From Acidisphaera sp035272265 (lineage in GTDB: Bacteria > Pseudomonadota > Alphaproteobacteria > Acetobacterales > Acetobacteraceae), in assembly GCA_035272265.1 (NCBI GenBank), contig DATEQV010000183.1, forward strand, positions 1 to 11,583: a stretch of DNA of 11,583 bases. The letters are read 5' to 3'. The translations under genes were made by a program, and so were the position numbers. Below, one piece after another: positions 1 through 6,831 of this stretch (its first letter is position 1; every line of letters begins with the position of its first letter). A model generated the notes under the pieces. The model ran no database searches. It was given only the letters and a program-made list of their open reading frames with translations, and was not told the origin of the DNA.

Positions 1-66
1 AGCGCCGTGACTTGGCTCTATATTGCCAGCGTCAAGCTGATGTCGCGCCGTCTGGCTGCCGCATGA
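1..66 (+). CDS. C-terminal end of an unidentified protein (left-truncated)
   Basis: An open frame enters from the left edge and ends at TGA 64-66, giving 21 residues that finish in KLMSRRLAAA. Third codon positions are mostly G or C, as in the real genes of the window. The tail mixes hydrophobic residues (TWLYIASV) with a basic end, as at the end of a membrane or membrane-associated protein. Too little is present to name a family. The other two forward frames are less convincing: one stops at once, and the other runs to 143 through AT-richer sequence that does not look coding. Confidence 0.35.
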   Translation, partial: SAVTWLYIASVKLMSRRLAAA

Positions 67-290
67 TCGATGCGAGCGGAATTTTCCACGCACAATCAGA
101 CCTCTGCCATTACAAAGCCGATTCGAGTCAGACTCTAAGACTTTGATTTGCTAGAGCGGTTTCAATCTGAGTGTGTTCGCACTCATCTCGGTCTCGTCAT
201 GGTCCGCGAAGGCGGACCATCCATGCGTTGGCCGGCACCGGCCGCGACAGTGCGACGATCTGCTCCAGCCGGTCGATTCCGCGCAGGCCG
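67..290. other. Intergenic region with a dispersed repeat and a coding-like remnant
   Basis: There is no confident gene between the left-edge reading frame and the end of surE. Positions 67-150 are relatively AT-rich and contain a small palindrome, GAGTC-A-GACTC, at 125-135. Positions 151-220 are a dispersed repeat, listed separately. Positions 221-298 read on the minus strand, in a frame different from surE, as a GC3-rich protein-like stretch (WADGLRGIDRLEQIVALS and onward). That stretch ends where the repeat begins and may be the remnant of a gene that once followed surE. No terminator with a U-tract was found after surE. Confidence 0.5.
151..220 (+). repeat. Dispersed ~70-bp repeat, copy 1, with palindromic core
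   Basis: This starts CTAGAGCGGTTTCAATCTGA and ends in a hairpin: ATGGTCCGC (199-207), loop GAAG (208-211), GCGGACCAT (212-220), a perfect 9-bp stem. It aligns, with a few substitutions and a small indel, to the reverse complement of 2178-2253. Both copies keep CTAGAGCGG, CTGAGTGTG, TTCG.ACTC and TCGTCATGGTCCGC in that order. The two copies flank the surE/DUF817 gene pair in opposite orientation. The pattern is that of a non-coding dispersed element of the REP or MITE kind. No transposase is nearby. Confidence 0.8.
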
Positions 291-1082
291 TCAGCCCAGG
301 CCGCGCCGCATCCTCTCCAGCGTCTCGTCGTCCGTCCGCTCGAAGCGCAGCGGCGTGACGGCGATCTTGCCGGCGCGCACGGCAACCGACTCACTGTCCG
401 CCAGATCGTCGCGGTCGTCGCGCTGGAAGCGCAGCCAGTAGAAGTCGATGTTCCTCGGGTCGCGGCCGGGGAGTACGTCCATCCCCGCCAGCACGCCTGC
501 GCCCTGACGTGTCAGCACGATCGGGCCGGCGCGGTCCGCGGCGCAGGCGGGGAAGTTGACGTTCAGGCACGCGCTCCCGCTCCACTCCAACGCGGAGACC
601 CGCCGGATGACGCCCGGTGCGAGCGTGCGCGCGGTGTTCCAGGGAACCGAAGCGGCGTCGCTGAACGCCTGGCTTAGCGCGATCGACGGAAAGCCGAGGA
701 GCAAGGCGGTCATCGCCGCCCCGACGGTGCCGGAAAACACCGTCTCCACGCCGAGATTGGCGCCGCGGTTGATGCCCGACAGCACCATGTCGGGCGGCGC
801 GTCGCGCATCAGGTGTCGGGCCGCCATGACGACGCAATCGCCCGGCGTGCCCTGGACGGCGAAGCAGCGTTCGCCGCGCGCCTCCACGCGCAGCGGGCTG
901 TGCAGGCTGAGCGAGTGCGAGGTGCCGCTCTGGTCGTGCGCCGGGGCGACGGTCCACACCTCGCGCGCGAGCGACGCGGCCACGTCCTGCAGCACCTGCA
1001 GCCCGGGCGCGTCGATCCCGTCGTCGTTGGTCAGCAGGACGCGGTCGAAGAGCGGCGGTGTGTCGTGCATTGGATCGGGCAT
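291..1082 (-). CDS. surE: 5'/3'-nucleotidase SurE
   Basis: SurE is a metal-dependent phosphatase that removes phosphate from 5'- and 3'-nucleoside monophosphates and is linked to stationary-phase survival. Counting from ATG 1082 (263 aa), the N-terminal TNDDGIDAPG holds the metal-binding aspartates D20 and D21. S52 in DQSGTSHS and N105 in SGINRGANLG match the other two known metal ligands, so the active site looks intact. Length is normal for the family. The start is uncertain: GTG 1091, ATG 1082 and ATG 1070 are all in frame and all precede the conserved core. The gene lies about 30 bp after DUF817 on the same strand, so the two are probably co-transcribed. The usual alphaproteobacterial neighbours serS and pcm/nlpD are absent here. 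Identification is firm; the exact start is not. Confidence 0.95.
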   Translation of the reverse strand: MPDPMHDTPPLFDRVLLTNDDGIDAPGLQVLQDVAASLAREVWTVAPAHDQSGTSHSLSLHSPLRVEARGERCFAVQGTPGDCVVMAARHLMRDAPPDMVLSGINRGANLGVETVFSGTVGAAMTALLLGFPSIALSQAFSDAASVPWNTARTLAPGVIRRVSALEWSGSACLNVNFPACAADRAGPIVLTRQGAGVLAGMDVLPGRDPRNIDFYWLRFQRDDRDDLADSESVAVRAGKIAVTPLRFERTDDETLERMRRGLG

Positions 1083-1113
1083 CGCCACCACATGCGCCGC
1101 CTGGCGCAGACGC

Positions 1114-2025
1114 TCAAGTCGCGAATGGGCGCGTGCCGTCGGCCAGGCGCCGGTCGTCGATCAGGTGCACCGAGGCGACGAGCGTGTAGCTGACCAGCAG
1201 CAGCAGGAACCACGAGCCGAATTTGCCCGCGTGCACGATGCTCCAGCCGGCCGCCTGGTGCGGATACAGCCAGGTCGCGCTGAACGTGCCGACGTTCTCG
1301 CCCAGCCAGATGAACAGCGTCACCAGGCACAGGCCGAGCAAGAGCGGCATGCTGCGCCACCGGCGCCAGACGCGGTAGTGGATGCGGGTGCGCCAGAACA
1401 GCACGCCGGCGGCCGCGAACAGCAGCCACCGCGCGTCCGGCAGATAGTGATGCGCGAAGAAATTGACGTAGATCGCCAGACTCAACGCAGCCAGCGCGGG
1501 CAGGCGCGGGTGGTGCGTGAAGCGGAAATCCATCAGCCGCCAGATCCGCGCGAGATAGCTGCCGATGCTCGCGTACATGAAGCCGGAGAACAGCGGCACG
1601 CCCTCGATGCGGAAGAAGCACGGCTCGGGATAGGTCCACGACCCGACATGGGTCTTGAACACCTCCATCGCCGTTCCGACGACGTGATAGATCGCGATGA
1701 TCTTCGCTTCTTCCCACGTCTCCATGCCGAGCCGCAGCAGCATCACCTGCGTCGTCAGCGCGGCGAGGAACAGGAAGTCGTAGCGCGCGAGCGGCGCGCC
1801 GCGCGGGTAGTACGCGTGCGTGGCGAGCAGGAGTGCGAGGATGATCGCGCCGAACAGGCAGGCCCAGGCCTGCTTCACGCCGAAACGGGTGAACTCGTAC
1901 AGAAAGCTCGTCGCCGGCCGGCGCGCCATCCGCGCGGCGAACAGACGCTCGCGCGCAACCAGCGGCGCCAGCGCACCCCACCGCCCCGCACCCTGGCGCA
2001 GCCCGTTAGTCTGCAGGCGACTCAT
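1114..2025 (-). CDS. DUF817 family polytopic membrane protein
   Basis: This 303-residue inner-membrane protein has about seven or eight hydrophobic segments, roughly at residues 52-70, 83-98, 107-120, 144-160, 176-190, 198-212, 226-244 and 270-287. I assign it to DUF817 (B. subtilis YoaT-like) from recalled family features: FLYEF.RFG.KQAWACLFG (residues 41-59), the polar stretch ETWEEAKIIAIYHVVGT followed by EVFKTHVGSWTYPEP, and LGENVGTFSATWLYP (241-255). Conserved E, H and K residues inside membrane segments hint at a bound ligand or ion, but the family has no established function that I know of. The chosen start is the first ATG after a non-coding, repeat-bearing spacer. ATG at codon 33 is an alternative nearer the conserved block. 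It is probably the first gene of a transcript that continues into surE. Confidence 0.88.
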   Translation of the reverse strand: MSRLQTNGLRQGAGRWGALAPLVARERLFAARMARRPATSFLYEFTRFGVKQAWACLFGAIILALLLATHAYYPRGAPLARYDFLFLAALTTQVMLLRLGMETWEEAKIIAIYHVVGTAMEVFKTHVGSWTYPEPCFFRIEGVPLFSGFMYASIGSYLARIWRLMDFRFTHHPRLPALAALSLAIYVNFFAHHYLPDARWLLFAAAGVLFWRTRIHYRVWRRWRSMPLLLGLCLVTLFIWLGENVGTFSATWLYPHQAAGWSIVHAGKFGSWFLLLLVSYTLVASVHLIDDRRLADGTRPFAT

Positions 2026-2053
2026 GCGGGGTTTTGGATCAGACGACTTGTCT

Positions 2054-2149
2054 CGTCATTGCGAGAAGCGCAGCGACGAAGCAACCCAGGGTCGCGCGAC
2101 AAGCGTCTGTCACGTTCCCCTGGGTTGCTTCGCTTCGCTCGCAATGACG
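2054..2149. repeat. REP/BIME-like long inverted repeat
   Basis: The left arm (2054-2091) starts CGTCATTGCGAG and ends AAGCAACCCAGGG. The right arm (2118-2149) is its reverse complement at both ends (12 and 13 bp identical), with a shorter, variant middle (CGAAGCG instead of AAGCGCAGCGACG). The 26 bases between the arms form the loop. The TCATTGCGAGCGAAGCGAAGCAA type of sequence is, from memory, a widespread intergenic repeat in proteobacterial genomes. It sits between the 3' end of the hem operon and the 5' end of DUF817-surE, so a transcript crossing it would fold into a long hairpin. It has no U-tract and is not a classical intrinsic terminator. Confidence 0.85.
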
Positions 2150-2177
2150 GAGTGAGCGTCGTCCCATCCCTTTTCCA

Positions 2178-2253
2178 CGTCATGGTCCGCGAAGGCGGAC
2201 CATGACGAAATCAAAACGAGTACGAACACACACTCAGGTTCAAGCCGCTCTAG
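2178..2253 (-). repeat. Dispersed ~70-bp repeat, copy 2 (inverted), with 13-bp hairpin
   Basis: Read on the minus strand this starts CTAGAGCGGCTTGAACCTGA and matches copy 1 at 151-220. Its palindromic end is longer: CGTCATGGTCCGC (2178-2190), loop GAAG (2191-2194), GCGGACCATGACG (2195-2207), a perfect 13-bp stem. The loop reads GAAG on the plus strand in both copies, although the outer flanks are inverted relative to each other. It lies about 20 bp beyond the hemY stop codon and could act as a 3' hairpin for the hem transcript, but no T-run follows on that strand. Confidence 0.8.
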
Positions 2254-2272
2254 CCGGAACCCGACGCGCCCC

Positions 2273-3601
2273 TCACGCCGCCTTCTCAGCTGGCTCCGCA
2301 ACCGGCGCGGCCGGCTCCGGGGCGGGTTCCACCGGCTTCGGCACCGGCGGCGGCAGCACCTCCTGCCGGCGCGAGCGGCCCCAGGCGATGCGGCCCATCT
2401 CGTTGCAGGTCGGGCAGATCGGCACCCAGCCCGGCGACGGCGTGCCGCAGTTCTCGCAGAACCACTCCGGGTTCGGATCGGCCTCGGAGACGTGGCGCAG
2501 CGCGTCCCTCGCGGCGGTCTCGTTGCCCAGCGCGTCCTCGATGTCGGCCATCAGCGCCCAGACGCGCCGCTGGTTGATCCCGGCGTCGCGCACCGCGTCA
2601 ACCTGTTGCTTGGCCTCGCTCGCCAGTCCCGCCTCCAGCAGCGTGCGCGCCATCAACAGGCGGCTTTCCACATGGTCGGGGTTGGCCGCGATCAGCTTCT
2701 GCACCGCCTGCACTCGCGCGGGCCCCGCCGGCGTGCGCGATAGCGCAAACGCGGCGAGGTCCGGCTGCGGCGAGGCCCCCCAGGTGCGGCGGATCACCGA
2801 CTGCGCGCGCCGCTCGTGCCCGGTCTCGCGCTGCCGCCGTGCGTAGGCGAGCCCTGCCGCCGGGTTGCCCGGCGCCTCGGACCACGCCTGCTTGGCCAGA
2901 CGCCGCGCCGCCGCGGGATCGGGCTCGGCGAACGCCGCGGCGATCGCCAGCGCCGCCTTTGGCGCCTCGGCGTCGGTCAGCGCCAACGCGTCGGTCCAGT
3001 TCCCGGTCAGCACGGCAAGCTGCCGGCGCTCGCCGCGCAGCCACGCCGCGCCGGGATACGCCGCCTCGGCCAGCCTCGCGCAGCGCGACGCGGCGACCCA
3101 GTCCTTGCGCTCCATCGCCTGCCGCAGCAGGCCGCGATAGCCGAGGAACGGCGCCTCCTCGTGCTCGGTCAGCATGCGGTAGGCGCCTTCGGCCTCGGTC
3201 TCGTCGCCGCGCGCGCGCGCCGCCTCGGCGGTCAGCAGCAGCGTCTGCGGCGTGTCGCCGAGCATCCGCCGCGCCCGCCGCGCCGAGCGCTTGGCGTCGC
3301 TGTTGTCGCCGGCCGCCAGCGCCAGCAGCGTGCGCGTCACCGCGCGGTCGCCGGACGTGCGGCGGCTCGAACGCCGCCACCGTCCCATCCAGCGCGGCGC
3401 GGTCAGCAGCAGCACCAGCAGCCGGACCACCACGTAGACCACGATGATCAGGACGACGAAGCAGGCGATGGCGACGGGGGCCCGCGCCTCGAACGTCGTG
3501 TCGCCGATGGTGACGGAGACGATGCCCGTCACGTCGGAGACCAGCCACGCCGCCCAGATCAGGATCGCGGCGGCGAGGATGAACAGGATCGCGCGGCGCA
3601 T
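2273..3601 (-). CDS. hemY: HemY N-terminal domain protein with TPR-like repeats and C-terminal zinc ribbon
   Basis: This 442-residue protein belongs to the HemY family of haem-operon membrane proteins, which is not the protoporphyrinogen oxidase also called HemY. The N-terminus matches the HemY_N domain: a hydrophobic helix at residues 3-21, a short periplasmic loop (SVTIGDTTFEARAP) and a second helix at about 41-67. Residues ~85-375 are alpha-helical, Ala/Arg-rich and TPR-like (repeated A-rich helix pairs such as LLMARTLLEAGLASEAKQQV). Residues 380-407 hold FCENCG (C382, C385) and ICPTCN (C396, C399) in the order of a rubredoxin-type zinc ribbon, followed by a Pro/Ala-rich tail. The precise role is unresolved; it is thought to organise or regulate late haem synthesis at the inner membrane. 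The start ATG shares one base with the mic60 stop (TGATG), indicating translational coupling. Confidence 0.9.
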   Translation of the reverse strand: MRRAILFILAAAILIWAAWLVSDVTGIVSVTIGDTTFEARAPVAIACFVVLIIVVYVVVRLLVLLLTAPRWMGRWRRSSRRTSGDRAVTRTLLALAAGDNSDAKRSARRARRMLGDTPQTLLLTAEAARARGDETEAEGAYRMLTEHEEAPFLGYRGLLRQAMERKDWVAASRCARLAEAAYPGAAWLRGERRQLAVLTGNWTDALALTDAEAPKAALAIAAAFAEPDPAAARRLAKQAWSEAPGNPAAGLAYARRQRETGHERRAQSVIRRTWGASPQPDLAAFALSRTPAGPARVQAVQKLIAANPDHVESRLLMARTLLEAGLASEAKQQVDAVRDAGINQRRVWALMADIEDALGNETAARDALRHVSEADPNPEWFCENCGTPSPGWVPICPTCNEMGRIAWGRSRRQEVLPPPVPKPVEPAPEPAAPVAEPAEKAA

Positions 3602-5082
3602 CAGGCGTGTGCCGCCATCTGGGCGAGCGCCGCGCGCGCCGCCACCAGCGCGCGGGCCTGGTCGAGCCAGCCCGCCATCGCCTGCGCCGCCGGTCCCTGC
3701 AACGCCGCCACCGCGTCGACCGCGCCGGCCAGGTCGCCGGCGTCCAGCGCCTGCCGCGCACGGGCGAGCACGCCGGAAGCCGGATTGCCGACGACCACGG
3801 TGTCGCCGCGGCGGATGGTGAACAGGCCCTCGGCATTGGCCCGCACGCGATCGAGGAAGGTGGCGCCGGGCGGCAGCTGGCTTTCCGCCTGCTCGGCCGC
3901 GCGGGCGGCCGCCGGGAACGCCAGCCGCAGCTGCGCCTCGGTCGGCGGTTTGCTGCCGCCGAAGCGGGCGAGGGCCGGCGGCGCGTCGGGGATCGCGCCG
4001 AGCGGCTGGCCGGTCTCGAGCGCCATCTGCGCCACCTGGAGGCGGGCGAGCTTGGCCGCCCGCTCGGTCAGCCCGGGCAGTTCGGCCGCCGACTTCTGAA
4101 GCGTGCCGATCTGCGCCTGAACGCCCTCGATCGTCTTGTCGAGCGCCTCGATCCGGTCGTCGATCTGCTTGCCGAGGGCGGTGAGCCGCTCATCGGTCTG
4201 CTTCGTCAGGGCCGCAAGCTGCTGGTTCGTCTGCGCCGTCGCCGCCGCGTTCTGGTGGATCAGGCCGTCTTCGGCGTCCAGCCGCCCGCTGAAGGCGGCG
4301 AGGCTCGTCGTGTACTGCCCGCTCACCTGGTCCTCGCGTCCGGCGAGCGCGTCCATCCGGCCGGCCAGCGCGACGACGTCGGCCTTGGTGGCGATGTCGG
4401 CCGGCATGGTGCGCTGCTCGAGTGCCGCGACGCGCTGCTCCAGCGCCTTGAAGTCCGGCGAGGCCGGCCCGGGTCCCGGCGCGCCCGCCTGCTGGGCGGT
4501 CTGGGTCGGGGCCGCCGGGCCCGCATTCGCGGCCGGCTGAGCGGGTGCAGTTGCGGCGCCGGCGGCGGGCGCCGTCGCGAGGCCCTGGACGCGCTGCTCC
4601 AGCGCGGCGACCCGCGTCGCGATCTTCTGCGCGGCCTCGTCGTTGGCCGGAGTGGCCGCGGGGGCGGCTGCGGGGGCGGGCGTCTGCGCCTGCTTCTCGA
4701 GGGCCGCGACCCGCTGGGCGAGCGCGTCGATGTCCTTCGACGACGGCGCCGGCCGGCTTTCCAGCGCGGCGACGCGCGCCGCGAGCGACTGATCCTCCCG
4801 CGTCCCGCCGTACCAGACGTAGCCGACGGCGCCGCCGAGCACGATGAAGACCAGGAACAGCAGGACGCCCAACCCGCCCGATCCGCGCCGCTCCTCGACC
4901 GGCGGCGGCGGCGGGACGATCGGCGGCGGCGGCGCGCCATAGTCGATCGGCGGCGGTTCGGCGACCGGTTCCACGGCCGGCGGCGAGACCTCCGCCGGCG
5001 GCACGTGCGGCGGGTCGAACGGTCCGCCTGTCAGCGGATAGGGTTCGTGGCGCGGGGGTTCGTTCTCGGGGTTGTCACTCAT
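3601..5082 (-). CDS. Alphaproteobacterial Mic60/mitofilin-like inner-membrane protein
   Basis: This 493-residue protein (from ATG 5082) has the architecture of alphaproteobacterial Mic60, the bacterial relative of the mitochondrial crista-junction protein. It has a Pro-rich cytoplasmic N-terminus (residues ~5-62), one transmembrane helix (~70-91) and a long periplasmic region predicted to form coiled coils. The C-terminal mitofilin-like part (~395-490) contains LFTIRRGD, a Pro/Gly turn and ARARQALDAGDLAGAVDAV. In model alphaproteobacteria such proteins shape or tether intracytoplasmic or outer membranes. The motif RVAALE recurs four times (at 103, 124, 157 and 217), separated by Ala/Pro-rich linkers. 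The position between hemD and hemY supports the assignment. The start was chosen because ATG 5082 overlaps the hemD stop as ATGA; a GTG at 5091 would add three residues. Function is inferred from the family. Confidence 0.88.
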   Translation of the reverse strand: MSDNPENEPPRHEPYPLTGGPFDPPHVPPAEVSPPAVEPVAEPPPIDYGAPPPPIVPPPPPVEERRGSGGLGVLLFLVFIVLGGAVGYVWYGGTREDQSLAARVAALESRPAPSSKDIDALAQRVAALEKQAQTPAPAAAPAATPANDEAAQKIATRVAALEQRVQGLATAPAAGAATAPAQPAANAGPAAPTQTAQQAGAPGPGPASPDFKALEQRVAALEQRTMPADIATKADVVALAGRMDALAGREDQVSGQYTTSLAAFSGRLDAEDGLIHQNAAATAQTNQQLAALTKQTDERLTALGKQIDDRIEALDKTIEGVQAQIGTLQKSAAELPGLTERAAKLARLQVAQMALETGQPLGAIPDAPPALARFGGSKPPTEAQLRLAFPAAARAAEQAESQLPPGATFLDRVRANAEGLFTIRRGDTVVVGNPASGVLARARQALDAGDLAGAVDAVAALQGPAAQAMAGWLDQARALVAARAALAQMAAHA

Positions 5083-5780
5083 CGCAGACACGCGAACACC
5101 TCGTGCTGTGTGGGTCGCTGGGCGATGCGGATGGACCGCCAGGGCAGCGACTCTAATGCCACGGCGGCGGGTCGCCCGATAGCCACGGCAACAACGCCGC
5201 GCAAAGCTTCTTGTTCTGACTGCGCAAGACGGACGAAGGTGCGAGCGGTTTCGGCCGAGAAAAACAGCGCGGCATATAAGGTCCCGGCGCGGATCGCCTC
5301 GGCCGCTTCCGCCGGCAGGGCGGTAGCGGAATGGGCAGTGTAAACCTCGGCTACGTGAACATTGTAACCTTTAGTTGACAGTTCGGCGGCCAGATCGGCG
5401 CCCCGTCCCGCGCCGGCGGTGACCAGCAGCTTCCCTCCGTACGGCCGGCAGCGCGCGGCGGCGAGGGCCGCGAGGGCCGTCGCGTCGCCGTCCGCGCTGG
5501 CGACATCGACGAACCCCCCCGCCCTCGCCCGCGCCGCCGTCGCGTCGCCCACCGCGAGCAGCTTCACCGCGTGCCAGACGGCGGGCAGGGCGGGGATCGC
5601 GTTGCCGCTGGTGACCAGGACCGCCTGGATCGCGGCGGGATCGGGCAGGTCGGGGTGCAGCGTCCGCACCTCGATCATCGGCGCCAGGATGGGACGCAGC
5701 CCCATCTCCCGCAGCCGCTCGGCGGTCTCCGAGGCACCCGGTTCGGGCCGGGTGACGAGCACGGCGTCGGGCGCCCCCAC
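5079..5780 (-). CDS. hemD: Uroporphyrinogen-III synthase
   Basis: HemD closes hydroxymethylbilane to uroporphyrinogen III with inversion of ring D, in the cytoplasm, directly after HemC in tetrapyrrole synthesis. The 233-residue product is of normal length. Sequence in this family is poorly conserved, but the landmarks are present: VTRPEPGASETAERL near the N-terminus, LVTSGNAIPAL (about residue 55), GKLLVTAGAGRGADLA, the VYTAH tyrosine region, LFFSAETARTFVRL and VAIGRPAAVALE. The start is GTG 5780, which leaves 16 bp after the hemC stop. No upstream alternative was found in this short gap, and the next in-frame ATG would cut into the TRP motif. The 3' end overlaps the mic60 start (ATGA), consistent with coupled translation. 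Confidence 0.94.
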   Translation of the reverse strand: MGAPDAVLVTRPEPGASETAERLREMGLRPILAPMIEVRTLHPDLPDPAAIQAVLVTSGNAIPALPAVWHAVKLLAVGDATAARARAGGFVDVASADGDATALAALAAARCRPYGGKLLVTAGAGRGADLAAELSTKGYNVHVAEVYTAHSATALPAEAAEAIRAGTLYAALFFSAETARTFVRLAQSEQEALRGVVAVAIGRPAAVALESLPWRSIRIAQRPTQHEVFACLR

Positions 5781-5796
5781 GCTCAGGAGCCTTCAG

Positions 5797-6771
5797 TCAG
5801 GCGGCGAACAGGTCGGCCGGGCTGTCGGCACGCAGGCTGGCGCCCAGCGTGCGCCCCAGCGCCTCGGCGTCGTCGGCCGGGCCATGCAGCGACCGCTTGA
5901 GCAGGAACGACCCGTCGGCGCGGGCGACCAGCCCGGTCAGGTGAAGCTGCCCGTCCCGCAATGTCGCATGCCCGCCGATCGGCGTGCGGCAGGACCCGTC
6001 GAGGCTGGCCAGCAGGCCGCGTTCGGCGGACGACACGGCGCGGGCGTCGGCGTCCTCGATCCGGGCGAGCAGCGCCCGCAGCGCTGCGTCGCCCTCGCGC
6101 ACGGTGACGCCGACGATGCCTTGTCCGGCCGCCGGCACCATCACCTCGGGGTCCAGCACGATCGATGCCCGGTCCTCCAGCCCCAGCCGGCGCAGTCCGG
6201 CGAGCGCCAGCAGCGTCGCCGCGATGTGGCCGGCGGCGAGCCTGGACAGGCGCGTCTGCACGTTGCCGCGTAGCACCTGCACCTCGAGGTCGGGGCGGGC
6301 GTGCTTGAGCTGCGCCTGCCGCCGGACCGAGGCGCTGCCGACCACGGCGTTCGGCGCCAGCGCAGCGTACGGGTCGTGCGGATCGGCCTGCCGGCAGTAC
6401 GGGCCGAGCACCAGCACGTCGCGCGCGTCCTCCCTCGCGAGGGTGCAGGCGAGCACGATGCCGGGCGGCAGCTGGGTCTCCAGGTCCTTCAGGCTGTGCA
6501 CCGCGAAATCCACCCGGAAGTCCAGCAGCGCCTCGTGGATCTCCTTGGCGAACAGGCCCTTGCCGCCGATCTCCGCCAGCGGCCGGTCGAGCACGGCGTC
6601 GCCGGTGGTGCGGATGACGTGTTCCTCGATCGGCTCGTCGCAGACCCCGCGCAGCCGGGCGATGACATCGCGCGCCTGCCACAGCGCCAGCGGCGACCCT
6701 CGCGTGCCGACAAGGAGCGGACGGTCGCGTGACGGGGCGAGCGAGGAGACGGATGGGTGGGCGGCGGACAT
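5797..6771 (-). CDS. hemC: Hydroxymethylbilane synthase (porphobilinogen deaminase)
   Basis: HemC polymerises four porphobilinogen molecules to hydroxymethylbilane using a covalently bound dipyrromethane cofactor. From ATG 6771 the protein has 324 residues, the usual length. Visible motifs are VGTRGSPLALWQ (21-32), the catalytic aspartate in VHSLKD (D96), SASVRRQAQL (147-156), RGNVQTRL, AAGQGIVGV (214-222) and the cofactor-attaching cysteine C261 in DGSCRTPIGG. The KDLET and QGIVGV variants differ from the common KDVPT and QGALGI and may point to a particular alphaproteobacterial order. The frame is open upstream, with ATG 6798 and TTG 6822 possible, but ATG 6771 gives the standard N-terminus and avoids overlap with tsaD. 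It is the first gene of the hemC-hemD-mic60-hemY operon. Confidence 0.96.
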   Translation of the reverse strand: MSAAHPSVSSLAPSRDRPLLVGTRGSPLALWQARDVIARLRGVCDEPIEEHVIRTTGDAVLDRPLAEIGGKGLFAKEIHEALLDFRVDFAVHSLKDLETQLPPGIVLACTLAREDARDVLVLGPYCRQADPHDPYAALAPNAVVGSASVRRQAQLKHARPDLEVQVLRGNVQTRLSRLAAGHIAATLLALAGLRRLGLEDRASIVLDPEVMVPAAGQGIVGVTVREGDAALRALLARIEDADARAVSSAERGLLASLDGSCRTPIGGHATLRDGQLHLTGLVARADGSFLLKRSLHGPADDAEALGRTLGASLRADSPADLFAA

Positions 6772-6831
6772 CGACTTGCCTATGACCGCCCCGACCATGA
6801 GCAACTTCGCCCCCGCATGCAAACCGCCTCG
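6772..6831. promoter_or_regulatory. Divergent intergenic region between hemC and tsaD
   Basis: Only about 60 bp separate the chosen start codons of the divergent genes, so both promoters must lie here or extend into the opposite gene's 5' end. I see no convincing -35/-10 pair on either strand and no strong Shine-Dalgarno sequence for either gene. Before hemC the best candidate is a weak AGG about seven bases from the ATG. If the upstream alternative starts are used (hemC 6798, tsaD 6817), the gap falls below 20 bp. The call rests on arrangement rather than on visible promoter motifs. Confidence 0.4.

Noticed and set aside
556..2205. A 549-codon plus-strand open frame across surE and DUF817
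   Set aside because: It lies antisense to two clearly recognised genes, has Arg/Ala/Pro/Gln-rich low-information sequence, and runs through the non-coding repeat spacer. It is a by-product of high GC content.
2178..2207. Intrinsic terminator for the hem operon
   Set aside because: The 13-bp hairpin is perfect, but on the minus strand it is followed by A- and G-rich sequence without a T-run. It also matches a dispersed repeat, so it is called as a repeat.
3607..5343. A 578-codon plus-strand open frame opposite mic60 and hemD
   Set aside because: It is composed almost wholly of Arg, Gly, Leu and Asp, mirroring the complementary strand of GC-rich coding DNA. It has no family motif.
6771..6822. 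Longer HemC starting at TTG 6822 or ATG 6798
   Set aside because: The extra N-terminal residues (MVGAVIGKS and upstream) precede the usual start of the family, would overlap or abut tsaD, and ATG 6771 gives the standard length.
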